Assembly (NCBI GenBank): GCA_021292165.1
Contig: CM037876.1
Location: forward strand, 211,875,825 to 211,939,824
Source of the DNA: Shinisaurus crocodilurus
Lineage: Eukaryota; Chordata; Lepidosauria; Squamata; Shinisauridae
DNA: 64,000 bases
Reading direction: 5' to 3'
Positions 37,501-51,200 of the stretch are shown in pieces. The position numbers and the translations under genes were made by a program. Below the pieces are notes generated by a model, which made no database searches, had not been told where the DNA came from, and was given only the letters and a program-made list of their open reading frames with translations. Position 1 is the first letter of the stretch; each line of letters begins with the position of its first letter.

Positions 37501-39215
37501 TATTACCCGCCTCTCCATCTAGATCGAGGCGGGGAACAACAGAAAATATAAAATACCTAAACTAAAACAACACAATATATACTATTAAAACATCCTTAAA
37601 ACATCCTTAAAACATCTTAAAAACATCTTAAAAGCATCCTAAAATTCCGCCGGATAGGCCTGCCAGAAGAGTTCAGTCTTTACGGCTTTTTTAAATTCCA
37701 AAAGACTGACAAGTTGACGAATCTCCCCCAGCAGGCCGTTCCATAATCTGGGAGCAGCAGAAGAGAAGGTCCTCTGGGTAATGCTTGTCAGCCTAGTTTT
37801 GGCTGACTGAAGCAGATTCTTCCCAGAGGACCTAAGTGTGCGGGGTGGATTGTACGGGAGAAGGCGATCCCGTAGGTAGCCTGGACCCAAACCATGTAGG
37901 GCTTTAAAGGTAATAACCAACACTTTATACTTCGTCTGGAAACTGATTGGCAGCCAGTGGAGTGCTTTTAAAACTGGTGTGATATGGGCACCCCTAGGTG
38001 TACCAGCAACCAGTCTGGCTGCCATATTTTGCACTAATTGAAGTTTCTGGACTAGGTATAAAGGTAGCCCTATGTACAGCGCATTACAGAAGTTGAGCCT
38101 CGAAGTTACCAGTGTGTGCACTACCGTCTTTAGGTCTTCCAACTCTAGGAAGGGGCACAGCTGGTGTATTAATAGGCCTCAAGCCACCTTAATGGCATTG
38201 TACTGATAGGCGGAAACTGCACTGTAGCAATTCTGAGATGAAAAGACATTGCATATACACATTTACCTATGGAGTCAGCCCCTTGAACTCAGTGGGGACT
38301 TAATTTTGGGTATACGTGTACAGGATTGTGCTGTAAAAGAGAAGCCTTTAATGTCTTCCATGTGTATTTGTGGATATGTAACAAACGCACACACACAAAC
38401 GAGTACTGGGGGGGGGGAAGGGGGAATGTCCAGGTCACTTTTTTCTCATGTACCTGCATCCATTTAAGGATGAAATGTAGGATGGAGAAGATACTATACT
38501 GGAGTATGAACATAAGACTTGCCATGCTGGTTTGGACTAATAGTCTGCCTAATTCAGCATTCTGCCTATTGGCAGCGGGCAGACAGATGCCTCAACAGGG
38601 CATCAAGGTAGTTTCCATCTTCTGGTGTTGATACCCAAAAGTTGGTCGTCGGAGGTATGCTTTCTCTGGCAATCAAAGAATGATGGAGATGGAAGACCCA
38701 ATATAGCAAATGAGATGTATGCTCAAATGAAGGACTAGAAGCAAGCAACTCGAATATGCAGTAGTCCTATTTTCTATAAATGTTTCTGATATCCCATAGG
38801 TATTTCAAGTAGCATGAACTTTGATGAAGAGGAGGATGAGGATGATGAAGACAGTTCAAGTTCCTCACAATTAAATAGTAATACCAGACCAGGTTCTGCA
38901 ACAAGCAAGAAATCAAATAAGGTGAGAAATCTGGTGTGATGGGACTAAATCATGGTTCAAACATACCCCAAGGGCTATCTAGCTCCATTGCTTGAAACAA
39001 TAGAATCCCTTAGGCTTAAGCCATCCTAATAGATTCCTCATAAAAATCCTTTAGAACAAAACATCCCATTCTTTCCTTACGCTGTTTGCTCTATTGCCCA
39101 GCCAGTTTTACAGGTTGGAAACATTTCCTGATATCCACCTAAATTTGCTTTGCTGTAATTTGAAAGCATCATTTTGTTGTTGTTGTACTCTTTGCAATGT
39201 TTAAATAACCAAGAG

Positions 39216-39259
<44 letters not shown>

Positions 39260-42200
39260 ACAGTAGCCTCAATCCCAGCACCAATAGTGTGATATTCCAT
39301 CCCATGTGGATGGGCGAGTGGAGCAGGGAATCACTTTCCAGCTTTGATAAACTGTATTCCTTGTACTCCACCCACCCCTAAATCAGCAGCATAAACATGT
39401 ATTCAGCTCTTTAGAAGCCTTCAAAGAGATAAATGAAGTTGTTTGTAAAAGGAGGAGGAGCTTCACAAAATGTCATGGCATTGCTACGGATGGTAGTAGT
39501 GGTGGTTAGATTGCTGACAGTCCCTCTTTTTTTTATGGCAGCTGCATGAAAGTTGCTATACTTGAATATGGGAGCATCTTAAAATCTAGCACAAACATTA
39601 GAAAAAGTCACAAAGAAGTGACATCTCTGCAGCCATGTTCTGCTCGGCACACACTAGCACAATGTCCTTAGAGTTCCCCTGAATTGCATTTTCCCAGTGG
39701 GTCAAATATTGCAGTGTAAGTGCTGTGAAGTTGCAATACCAAATACAGCCTTGAAGAAAAATGCCTGGAACTCATGCAACAACTGTGAGAGCCAGTGTGG
39801 TGTAGTGGTGAGAGTGTTGGACTGGGACTTGGGAGACCCGGGTTCTAGTCCCCACTTGGCCTTAAAACTCACTGGGTGACTTTGGGCCAGTCACTGACTC
39901 TCAGTGTAACCTACCTCACAGGGTTGTTGTGAGGACAAAATGGAGAGGAGGATTATTATGTAAGCCACCTTGGGTTCCTTGCAGGAAAAAAGGAGGGATA
40001 TAAATATAATAAATAAATTAAATTTAAAAAAAAAACAAAAAACTGAGTTACAGTTAAGTACACTATTATCAGCCCTATACAGGCATTCTCCTGCTTGCGT
40101 GTAGGGCTAAAGTGTGTGGGGGGACATGGGCGTGCACGTGAGCCCTGGCTCCAGTGTCCCCATGTGCCTGGTACCCAGTTAGATGTGCCAAGGTCTGAAG
40201 AGAGCTTGTAAGTGCATTCAACTGAATGTGTTTACAGAGTTCCCGTGATCGTGAACCCTGCCTTATCGAGATTTCTGGCCCCCTCCATGCTTTAGCGCGA
40301 CGCGCAAGCAGGTGAATGCCTGCATAGGGCTTTTGTGTTAAAATACTCTGAAAAGACTCTCAGTGTTTAGGGTGAGTGAAAATGTTCTGCTGGTGTGGTG
40401 CCTGGTTCTACAGGTTTTCTGCCAGGTCACCTGTGGTGACTACACATCACAGCCTACAATAGCCTCTGTTTCCGTGTTTACTGAAAATAGGGGTTTTGTG
40501 TTTTATTTTTGCTTTGCTTTGCTTGAATGTTACCTATTTGTTTTTCTCAATTATGAGAACTGTTGTTTCAGCGAAGGCAAGCCAGCATGCAGATAAATGC
40601 ACAGGTGCTTTTTCATTTTGTTTCTCAGTCCCGCTCCTATTTCTGCCTAACATAATGTAGTTGTGATTGTGTAGAGCAAATTCGGACATAAAGTTGACAT
40701 TCTACAGGTTGGATACAGGCATCGTGCTCCAAAGGTCAACCCAACAGAGCCAGTTGGAGATGAAAATATAGTACAGGTCCTAAAAATATGGCTTGGAGCT
40801 GACGTCCCGCAAGCGGACGTCTCATCGTGCAACGGGATTTCCACTTGCTCTGTGGGACTTCCTCATCCTCTCCTCCCTTCTGCAGCCTCCTGCACACACA
40901 TGCTCTGGAGCGTCCCCCAATCCTTTGAGGCAGATTTGGGGAGGGGGCTGCAGGGGGAAGGAGAAATCCATTCTGCCAGCAGTCTACCTTCTGCAGGTGG
41001 AACGACACCATTGTTTTGTTTTTTGGTTTTTTTAATGGTAGTGGGTATTCTGAGATGGGGTGATACAGTGAGATATTTAGGGGAGCAATTTGTGGGAACA
41101 TAAAATAGGGAAGGGGTGAAATGGTTAGGGCTCATCCAATGGTGGCTTCCTGGTTTGCCTCTATAGAACATAACCTGGGGCCTGGAAAGTGTCCTTGCAC
41201 GATCAGGTTTGCTTCCTTTTCTTCTGAGTATACCTCTGGTGAGTATTGACAGTGCCATGACAGGTGCAATGAGCATGGTATAACAACTATTAAATCCTGC
41301 AGAAACTGACACTGTGGTGAGTTAAAAATAGTTGTGGGAGGAATACTGCTGTTGAAATTCTAAGTTTTCATTGCCTAGATAGACTGCTCCTGATCAAAAG
41401 CCATTATGCCAAAAACATGTTGGCTGTTGCTGACTAATGTCCCTTATCTCCAGAGTTCTCCTCCCCTGCCCACTCAGTCAGTAGTATTGAGTGTCTGAAA
41501 TGTGTTTACTCTGTTTGGCTGCGGGTACATGAGCAATGGGAAGCCGCAAGAGAACCATTCTGCCTGGCTGGCTCCGCCTCTAAACTTCAGAGTAAACTGG
41601 TATCTGGCTTTTCATCTACCATTTGAAAACACAATTATTCCAATATTTTGTCAATATAGCACATGATCTTTGATGCACATATTGCACCCCTTTCCAGATT
41701 GCACCCTGGATGCGCTATTGTGCATGGCAAGTGAGTCATGCAGACGACATGGTTCGCCTGGTTTTCTGATGCAGCCTCCGCAGTGCCAAGTTTATGCTCA
41801 ATTCAAAGTCATCTGATTCTGCTGTTTGTATTTCAACAAATGCTTTTCTTCCTCTTCTAGGAGACAGCCTCAGGGCCCAGCCCATCGACAAACAGCCCTG
41901 TAATAGATGTTGATGACCTGGAGGAGTTTGCTGTGAGACCTGCTCCTCAGGGTGTTACTGTCAAATGCCGAATCTCAAGAGACAAGAAGGGAATGGACCG
42001 TGGAATGTACCCCACTTACTACCTCCACTTAGAAAGGGAGGATGGTAAAAAGGTCATAAGGCATATTTTTCTAGTTGTATATGTAACAGCAGAACAAAAT
42101 CAGCAGAAGTAGAGCCGGCATAGTTGTAGAAGAATCCTTATGCTCATATTGTGATTCCTCCATACCAAATATCCCTAACATGTGAGACTGTATAGCTTAG

Positions 42201-45200
42201 AGTACAGTATGTTCTACAAGCAGAAAGGATATCTGAGGGGAAAAACACCATGTATATGGACAATCCTATGCACAATTACCTGGGAGTGAGCCACATTGAA
42301 CTCAGTGGAGGTTACTTCTGAGAAGAACATATGTAGAATTGCACTGTCGGAGAACAATCTCTTATGTGTCCCCTACAATCTTCATGATTAGCAGTAGTGT
42401 AAGTGACCATTGGGCTCTTCTCTAAATATCAACATTCCAATAGTGAGCTTGCACAGTTTTTTTAAATTCCTATTTAATTCTAATTGTATTCTAATATTTC
42501 CCCTGTGCAAAGATGTCATAAGGAACACCCTTAACAACAGTACTACTTGCACAGTATTAACTGAGTAGAGAAGTTTAGATGCTAAATCTCAATAGGAGAA
42601 GCTGTGGTCATATTCCAGTCCTGAGCAATATGCAATTATCCAAAAGAGAGCAAGAACTGGTCTGAGGTGGGTCTTCTTAAAAGTGTTCTCCTTGCCTCAG
42701 ATATGAGTGATAAGATATTAAAGGGCCAGTTCATGCATTACCAATGCCACTGAATGTCATAGCCACTGAACATCACTTGCAGGGCTCCAAGCAGCTGAAG
42801 GGACATCTGGAATCAGCTTCACATTGTAGGTGGCCACATTGCATGTAAGTACAGAAGCAAGTCAAACTTTATTCAGAAGCAAGTCAAACTGAATTCAATG
42901 GGACATATTCCCAAGGCAGTGTGCATAAGGTTAGAGCGATAGGCCAATAATATAATCAGACCTCAGGGAAGTGCAACTCTGGTTTGGGGTATTTAGCATA
43001 TCATCTGGCTAATTGGATTGTTGTGAACCGCCCAGAGAGCTTCGGCTGTTGGGCGGTATAATAACAATAATAATCATAATCATATAATCATAATCATAAT
43101 AAATAATAATACATGTGGAAAACCAGTCTCGCTTGTTATGACAGCTTCCTGGAGCAGTGAGCATGGCAAGATTTTCAGAAGTGTCAGCAGCATTTGTAGC
43201 AGACCATAGAGAAACATGCTTTTTTGTTGCTTCCAAGGCCTCTAGAAGGTGACCCTGATGACCCCCTGATGAGGTGGTGACTGATGTAGTAAAGGGGTCA
43301 TTTTTGGTCAGTTATTAAGGAACTTAGGAAGCTGCCTTATACAGGGTTAGAACACTGGTCCATCTATTTTATTTATTTATTATGTTTATAACCCCACCTT
43401 TTTTCCTGCAAGGAACCCAAGGCGACTTACATAATCCTCCTTCTCCTCCCCTCCATTTTATCCTCACAACAACCCTGTGAGGTAGGTTAGGCTGAGAGTC
43501 AGTGACTGGCCCAAAGTCACCCAGTGGGTTTCATGACCGAGCGGGGACTAGAACCTGGATCTCCTGAGTCCCAGTCCAGCACTCTCACCACTACGCCACA
43601 CTGGCTCTAGCTCAGTATTGACTAAACCTGACTGGCAGTGGCCCTCCAGGGCTTCAGAGAGGAGTTTTTCCCAGCCCCTGGAGATACCAGGGACTGAGCC
43701 TGGGACCTTTTGCGTGTGCTCTACCACTGAGTTACGGCCCTTCCCCTATTTTTTAGTCCTCTGATGATATACCACAGATGTGGTAGACTGAAAGTGCAAA
43801 GCTATTCATGCATACATTTCAATTTTAGACGGTACTGTAAATTGATACAGTTGCAATCCAGCTTGGTGGCCTGATTTAAGTCTGAAAGGCAGGTTCAAAA
43901 AAATCAGAACTCAATAAAATGAGCCTTGTGTGGTGCTTTGCATTCGTGAATAACATGCATAAACCATGGTATTGTAGGCAATGCACAATTATTATCACAC
44001 AAGACGTGCCAGCTTAGCTTGCATTCTCTTGCTTTTCTGTGTGTTTTAGCAAAACCCATGTTTTTGGTCAGCTGGTATATAAGACTTGAGAAAAACAAAG
44101 TTGTGTTTATTCCCACATGGCTTCAGCTATCCCTCTTAGTTTATACTTTGTCCTTAGAAGATGTCATGCTTGGAGTCTTGAAATGATTAGCCGTTGGGTT
44201 CCATACCCTTCCAGCTCAAGTGGCATCTGTTTTCCCTTCGCTTGAAGGAGCCTGTTCAAGCTCAAATTAAACATTTAACAAAGTGTACTTAGTTTAATTA
44301 TTTAAACCATAAATAATGGATCGAAGAGAATAGTTTCCTCTGCAGGTGCTTTTAAGAAATCTTTTTTGCTAGCTCCCATTTTGCCCATCCATATTTTTGC
44401 TGATGATATCAAGCTGCAAGAAAATTAGACTCAGATTTCTTCTTTCTAATGGTTCTGTCAGATTCCGCCTAGAGTGTGACCTTTTTTTTTGTTTTCAAAT
44501 TTCTTAGGTATTTTTGTTAGCTGGAAGGAAGCGAAAGAAGAGCAAAACCTCAAATTACCTCATCTCCATTGACCCAACAGACCTGTCACGAGGAGGAGAG
44601 AGTTTCATTGGAAAACTGAGGTAAGTGTATATGTTTAAGGCATATGCTAAAAAAAAAAAAAAAAGAGTAGGTATTTTGGAATGCAGAATCTTAATGATAC
44701 TGTTGGAAGCAAAACCCCTTGATGTTTGTACATAGTCATGGTCCCTGGTTATATTCCTTCCCAGTGATATCATAAATTTATTTGCTCTTAATGCAAAGTT
44801 ACAACGTAAGCGATTCACAAAAGAATTAAGCAATCTCTGTTTCTCATCTTACACCAGCCTTCTCCCAGTGGCCATGCTGGATGGAGATGATGGGAGTTGT
44901 AGTCCAAAGCATATGGAGGGCGCCAAGTTGGGGAAAGCTGTCTTACTGTATGGGGGCAGTTGGAAGTTTTCCTGACATGGTTTTGCTGTCCATTCACACA
45001 CCGCAACTACTCTTTGGGCTTCCCTTTTGACGGTAATATTTTCAACCACCGACTTAACAGGGCTGCTGCCTGAAGTTTGGGGTACGGCAGTAGTTGTCCC
45101 CATATTCAAAAAAGGCCTCACATCTGATCCAGCAAATTATCGCCCAATTAGCTTGTTATGTGTAATTAGTAAATTATATGCAAAACATATTTATAACAAG

Positions 45201-48200
45201 CTAATTGACTGGATAATCGATGAAGCCAATTTGGCTGACGAGCAAGCAGGGTTCAGACAAGGTACATCTACAATAGATCATTGCTTTGCACTAGCCCATC
45301 TAATTGACAAGTATGCCAAGAAACCAGGTGGTGTGTTATATGCAGCTTTCATTGATTTGAAAGTCGGACAAGACTTTGGGATAAACTAAGCTCCTCAACT
45401 TTAGATAAAAGACTCCTTTTTTTAAATCAAATATCTATATACCAATACCTGGCTGAAGGTGTGCTGCCCTACAGATGGACAGCTTACTGGGTCTGTACTG
45501 GCCACAAAGGGAGTTAAGCAAGGCTGTATTTTGGCTCCTGTGTTGTTCAATCTATACTCTTTGGGATGTTTGAAATATCACTTAACTCAAATTAAGTGCC
45601 CCCTTAATCCACTTTAAGTATCCTTTTATTTACACAAGCTGGAATGATTTCAGAGTGGTAAGAAACTCTCCTTAATCCCTCCTCCAAAGAGCAGTGGAGA
45701 AGAGGATGCCCAGGAGGGATGCGAGAGCCCGTCTGGTACAGTGGACAGGGCCGTGGACTTGGTCCAGGGTGACCTGGGTCCAAACTCCTTGTCAGTCATA
45801 AAGCTTGCTTGGGCCAGACACACTCTCTCAGCCCAGCATAAAACAGTTCGTACAGTCATCATAGGCTGCACTGGCAGAAGCACGGTGTCCAGATAATGCT
45901 GGAAGTAACCATTCCACTCTATTCCCCGCGGGTCAGTCCACATCTGGAGTTGTTACAAATAGCTGGGATTACTTGGTGAGATGCAGACTGAGGCCCAAGA
46001 CCCAAATGCAATTTCTAGAAAACCTTTATTTAGATAGAATGCAGTTCGGGCCAGTCCATTCACACTTCCCACGTTCACTCAAATAGTTACCAGTGCTGGA
46101 GCAACGGAGCCCGGTGGCCAGCCAGGTCGTATGCTCAGAAGCAGGAGGGGAGCTGCGTGCAGCTGCTTCGCTGGCGTTCATCTCTTCCTCGGAGTTTTAC
46201 TGATTTTGGTGTATCTTATATATTCTTTCTCCCAACTCTTTGCACGATGTGGAAAAATACGTCTTTTGTCTACGTGTCCTGGTAGTACATTAATTGGGCT
46301 CATCTTATCTCTTGGAAATTTCTCTCTTTGATGCTAAAGGACATCACCTGTCCCTCAGAGGTCTTGACACCACTTCACCTGCTGGCAACACTCCTGAATT
46401 ATGTGACCCTTGCCTCAGGTTTTGGGCTTCTCTTGGAAGTTTCTTTGTTCAGTATTTACCCCCAAACTCAGCTAATTACATGCATCTTGTTCACTTTACA
46501 CAGTTAGCTTTGCACGTATGCACAGCTGTTTTTCCCAGTTCTTCAGCCTTTCTCTTCTTGTAACTTTGCATGTTTCTTTTGGTAACTTCCTTCCACTCAA
46601 ACCTCAGGAACACCCCCCCCAAAGAGGGGCATTATATGATTTTACATGACAGAGTTCTGGGTGCCACACTTTAAGAAGAACGTTGGCAAACTGGAGCATG
46701 TTCAGAGGAGGACAACCAAAATGGTGAGGGTTCTGGAAACCAAGTCCTATCAGGAATGGTTGAAAGAGCTGGTTATGTTTAGCCTGGAGAAGAAAAGGTT
46801 AAGAGAAGACATGATAGCGCTCTTCAAATACCTGAAGGGCTTTCATGCCAAAGATGGTGCAGACTTCTTTGCTGCTCCAGAGGGCAGGACTAGAACCAAT
46901 GGGCGGAAATGGCAAGGGAGCAGGTATCGGCTAAACATTAGGAGAAACTTCCTAATGGTAAGAACTGTTCGACAGAGGAACCGTCTGCCTCCAGGCAGGG
47001 TGGGGAGGGAGATGGTTCTCCTTTGCTGGAGGTGTGGAGGCTGGACAGCCATCTCTCAGGGATGATGTATCCTGCATTGCAGATCCTGCATTGAGCGAGA
47101 GGTTGGGCTGCATGACCTCCAGGGGCCCTCCCAACTCTATGATTCTATGCCTCACAGGATCCTTGTGAGGATAAAAGGGAATAACCCACGTGTGCTATCC
47201 AAAGCTTCTTGAAGGAGTGGTGGGATACAAATGGAATAAGGAAGCAAGTATTCTGGATTGCTTGATCAAGATAAAAGTGTTGCTTTTGTGAAAGCCTCAT
47301 GACTGGGTACATATTTCTAGTCTTAATAGTACTAGATTTCTCTGAGATTTTATGAAAAAATGTATAATAAATAACAGCTCAGTCTGGCACTCCTCTTATT
47401 ATATCTTGCCTTCCAGAGCTTCATTGCTATCTGGGATTGCTGGATGGCTACATATAATATTATTTTTAATATTCAGGGAGTGCTTGAGGCTCAGCTGATG
47501 ATAATGAAGAAAGTGGCTCAATCTGTATTGGGCAGTGGAAGTAATCTACTGTTTCTCCTCTCTAATAGATCAAATCTTATGGGGACTAAGTTTACAGTTT
47601 ACGATAATGGAGTAAACCCAATGAAAACAACATTGAGTTTGGAGGCAAGTAATCTGCGTCAGGAGCTAGCTGCTATTTGCTATGTAAGTACCATTCATAA
47701 GGAAAGTAAACAAACATAGTTCAATAAAATAATAATCAGCCACTATATAAAGCTATATAAAACCTTCACCCCATTTTTGACCTGGGAATAACTTCTTCAT
47801 GACTATCCAGTTAATTAATCCTCAGTATATTAGTCAGAAAAAACATTCCAAAAGCAATTACAAATACATATTTATTGATTTTTTTCAGTGTATCTGTTCT
47901 GTGTGGTTTTATCTTGTACACTGCCTTGAGAGAGTTCTGTACTTAAAGGTGGCCTTGAAATAATTTTAAGTAAGTATGGTACAAATTAAATAACAGTGCC
48001 ATCCAGTGTGGCTGCTCATAACCCCCCCAAACTCGGAAGATTACGGGCATCCAATGGAAGTCAGGAGGAGCATGGAGGCAAGCATTGCCCCTGGCGGTGC
48101 CTCAGCCCCTCCTTCTCCCTGTCCCCTGGAACGCCCCCCCCCAACACCGGCTCCGAAGTCGGTCTTCCATCTTCGGAGCCACAGCTGGTGTAGAAAGAAC

Positions 48201-51200
48201 TGTGCTGGCTGCAACGGCGGAGGGAGAGCACTCCTAAGTCGGAGTCCCATCTGCGACCTCTGCACTTTTCCAAGGTTGGAGCTGGAACTCCAACTTCCTG
48301 TGGCTGGCCAGACAGTGTCTACCGGCCATAGGATTGCACCCTAAATAAATTATTATAGTTGGCATTTTTCATAAAGTCATTTTTCTCCTGTGCTCTCATA
48401 TGTTGAGTCCAAAGCCACTAGTAAGTACAGATGTAATTGCTTTTCAGAAGTTTTTTCTGATGACCATAATGAGGAATAATTAATTGATGGTTGTTTAGGA
48501 AAGGTGTCTGAAGAGAATTGTTTAGTTCTCTTTCATTTAATTAACACTTCGCATATAATAGCCAAAGCATTTGGATCTGGTTTGATGTTATTAAGCCACT
48601 GATTAAAATTTTTATGTCAAAACGTGTTTGGCTTATTTTGTTATAGATTTTAGAGAACCAGTTCCTATTAGGGTTTTTATTATTTGCATTAGGGTTTTTA
48701 TTATTTGTTGTTATATGTTACTGTTAGATTTTGTAATTAAAGAACCTGTATAGTGTTTAAATCCTCCTCTCTCCTTCTGTTAGTTTGGCACAGCCATATA
48801 GAAAATAATGAAAATCCCTTCTTTCAGAATATCATAACTTAGGAGCATGCAGTCTAGAGTAAAATTGTTTTTGTGTTTTTAATAAACGACTTCCTAACAT
48901 TTAATACCGTGTAACATAGTAACTGATCTTTGGTAACATAGTAACTGATCTTTGGTAGTGATTCTTCAACGTAAGTCATTCTCTTAAGTTCTCTTGCTCT
49001 TTGTAGACCTCGGCATCTTCTTTTACATTTGCCATGTAGGAAGCCCCTTGCAAATCTTCCAAATTAAAACTCCTCTCCTCCTGCACCCCAGTGCAGCTGT
49101 ACTGCACACACAGGGTAAAGAGCAAGGGGAGAAGGTAGGCATTGTGATGCCTGCCAGGCAAGACGCCACTCGAATTGGCCCTGAATAGTAGTATTTCACA
49201 GAATATGTGAAAATCCAGCAGTGCGTTGCCATGACCTACCAACTCGTCTTCTCTTTATCCCATGCGTTCAGTGCAGCCGCATTAGAGTTCAGAAAGTACT
49301 TACTTTTAATTTAGTGTTCATTGTTCCTAAAGACCTTCATCATTGTTTCCCACTGTTTTCAAACTGGTCTTATTGACTACCTAAAACAACATTATCTGAA
49401 GGACAGAGTTCTTTGGGGAGAAAAGGGTGCTAGGCTTAATGCTGTTCCTTTAGAATAATACTTAAATGAAGTAGAGGTAAATAAATAGTACAAACGTGAG
49501 ACTCTATTTCTTTAGGTAATGGGCTGTATCCATTGTTAGTCCTACTTAGAGTAGAACCATTGAAATGAAGGAGTTTGGAGGCAAATAGTTTGCACCAGGA
49601 GCTAGCTGCTGTTTGCTAAGCAAGTACATAACCTGACTAACTTAAGTCCCATTTACTTCAGTGGGTCTACTCTAAGCTGGACTAACATTGGATACAAGCC
49701 ACTGATTGGATAGCTGGACCTTCTGTGCAAACAGACCACAGTTCACAATGTATTGAATAAGGCAGACTGATCTCGGTATAAAACCAGAGTAAATGAGACT
49801 AGTGAATGTGTCCATTGATTCATTCTGGCCATACAACAAAGGAAATCTGCATTAATTTGTCAATGATAGTGAAGGTTGTTGGGGTGAGTCATCCAATTAC
49901 AGCACAGAGGTTCTCAAGATTTCTTTACCCTCGAATGACCCTTTTCCACTCACGTCCCCGGTTTCCCTTGAGCAAAGATGGCTTGCTGAAATGAGCATCT
50001 GATATACAAGATGCAAAATGCTCGGATCCGCACACAGCCATGCTCTTAGCTCATGCCGATCACGTGCCCCTGTGCTGCGCCTGGGTCAAGCAAACCCCTG
50101 GTTCCACTGTGCTTCTGAGTCATCCCGCCTAGGTTTGAGTTGCTCAAGCAAAATCAGAGGTTGGCAATTACCTCACAACTGATTGCCAGATATGCAGAAG
50201 AATCAGAGGGCTGGAGACAAACTGTTTTATAAATTAAATTCTAGTCAGCATTTAATTTATAAAATGAGAGGTGCTTGGTCAGGGAGACTTCTCAGGCCTA
50301 CCTCCAAATCATTCTCTCTGCCTTGGAAAAGATTGCCCCTAATCCAAGACATACAGGACTTGGCTGGGATTCTTTCAGTGGTGAGAGAAAGTCAGTCTGC
50401 AGCACATGACCAAAGGCACTCTCTTCTTTCACATGTTCCTGGGCTCCGCTCTGGTATTTAAAATAGATTCCTGGGTAACTCCTATCTCAAATTTAGGCCC
50501 ACACCTTGTCCAAACCGCTCTCCTAAGATAGGATCTTTATCATTGCACTCGCCACCTCCAATCCAGATGTGTAGCAGGAAGCAAGAGGAAATCGGGTACC
50601 CCTCATCAGATTTGTTTAAATCATGGGTGGGCAGCTTGTGGCCCTCTAGATGTCACAGCCTGAAACTCCCATCAGCCCTAGGCCAGCATAGCCAATGGTG
50701 AGGAGTGAGGAGAGTTGTAGGCCCAAACCTCTGGAGGGTCACAAGTCACCTGCCCCTGATTTAAAATATTTAAATACTGCCTTTCCCTCAGGATATTTAA
50801 GGTGGCTATTGTTAGTACAATTTATTTATTCATTCATTTAATTTAATTTCTATACTGCTCAATAGGACTATTTGAGTAAAACAATTCAGATGTCTTTTAA
50901 AGTGCACGTTTCAGGCCTGTTTTGTATCTAATGGGTGTTTTTGGAACTATTCTTGGGTGTGTAAGCATGGAAAACATTTTGTTGGCATGTATCTAGTGCA
51001 CAGTAAGCTCCAGGATCCCGCTGACAGGATCATATACAAAAAGGTAGCATGACCAGATGTTCCATTCTGACAAAACATTTTTCTGTGCATGTATACATAG
51101 GAAACTCTCCAAAAATCATCCACTCCATGGAAATGGTTGCATTAGAACCAGCCCCAAACACATATTCACTAAATTCTATGTGTGCACACCTTTCATAACA

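Larger units (their letters stand above)
35699..38799 (+). other. TUB intron
   Basis: GT-AG intron of 3.1 kb. It contains an (AAT)n(ATT)n tract and a reverse-strand L2 fragment (37500-38215) plus a SINE-like remnant (38509-38660). 35800-37400 has no identified repeat. An open frame on the minus strand at 36848-37288 (146 codons) matches nothing I know. Confidence 0.9.
38922..41860 (+). other. TUB intron
   Basis: GT-AG intron of 2.9 kb with a GT microsatellite (39218-39257), a Sauria SINE (39787-40020) and a GC-richer, MITE-like stretch (about 40800-41030). The remainder shows nothing identifiable. Confidence 0.9.
42053..44507 (+). other. TUB intron with weak donor
   Basis: Intron of 2.5 kb starting gtcata and ending ttcttag. 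It contains a MITE (42263-42349), a LINE 3' tail (43008-43110) and a SINE-in-SINE nest (43318-43745). 43750-44500 shows nothing identifiable. Confidence 0.88.
44621..47568 (+). other. TUB intron
   Basis: GT-AG intron of 2.9 kb, mostly retroelement: MITE (44853-44943), LINE reverse-transcriptase fragment (45027-45600), SINE remnant (45725-45845), reverse LTR (45951-46612) and CR1 end (46646-47150). Confidence 0.9.

Noticed and set aside
37639..38142. 167-residue open frame as a gene
   Set aside because: It matches the L2 ORF2 C-terminal block.
46646..47065. 139-residue open frame as a gene
   Set aside because: It is the C-terminus of CR1 ORF2, followed by the CR1 3' terminus.
49571..49627. 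Alternative TUB exon
   Set aside because: It has no acceptor of its own, a stop at the last codon and a changed donor.
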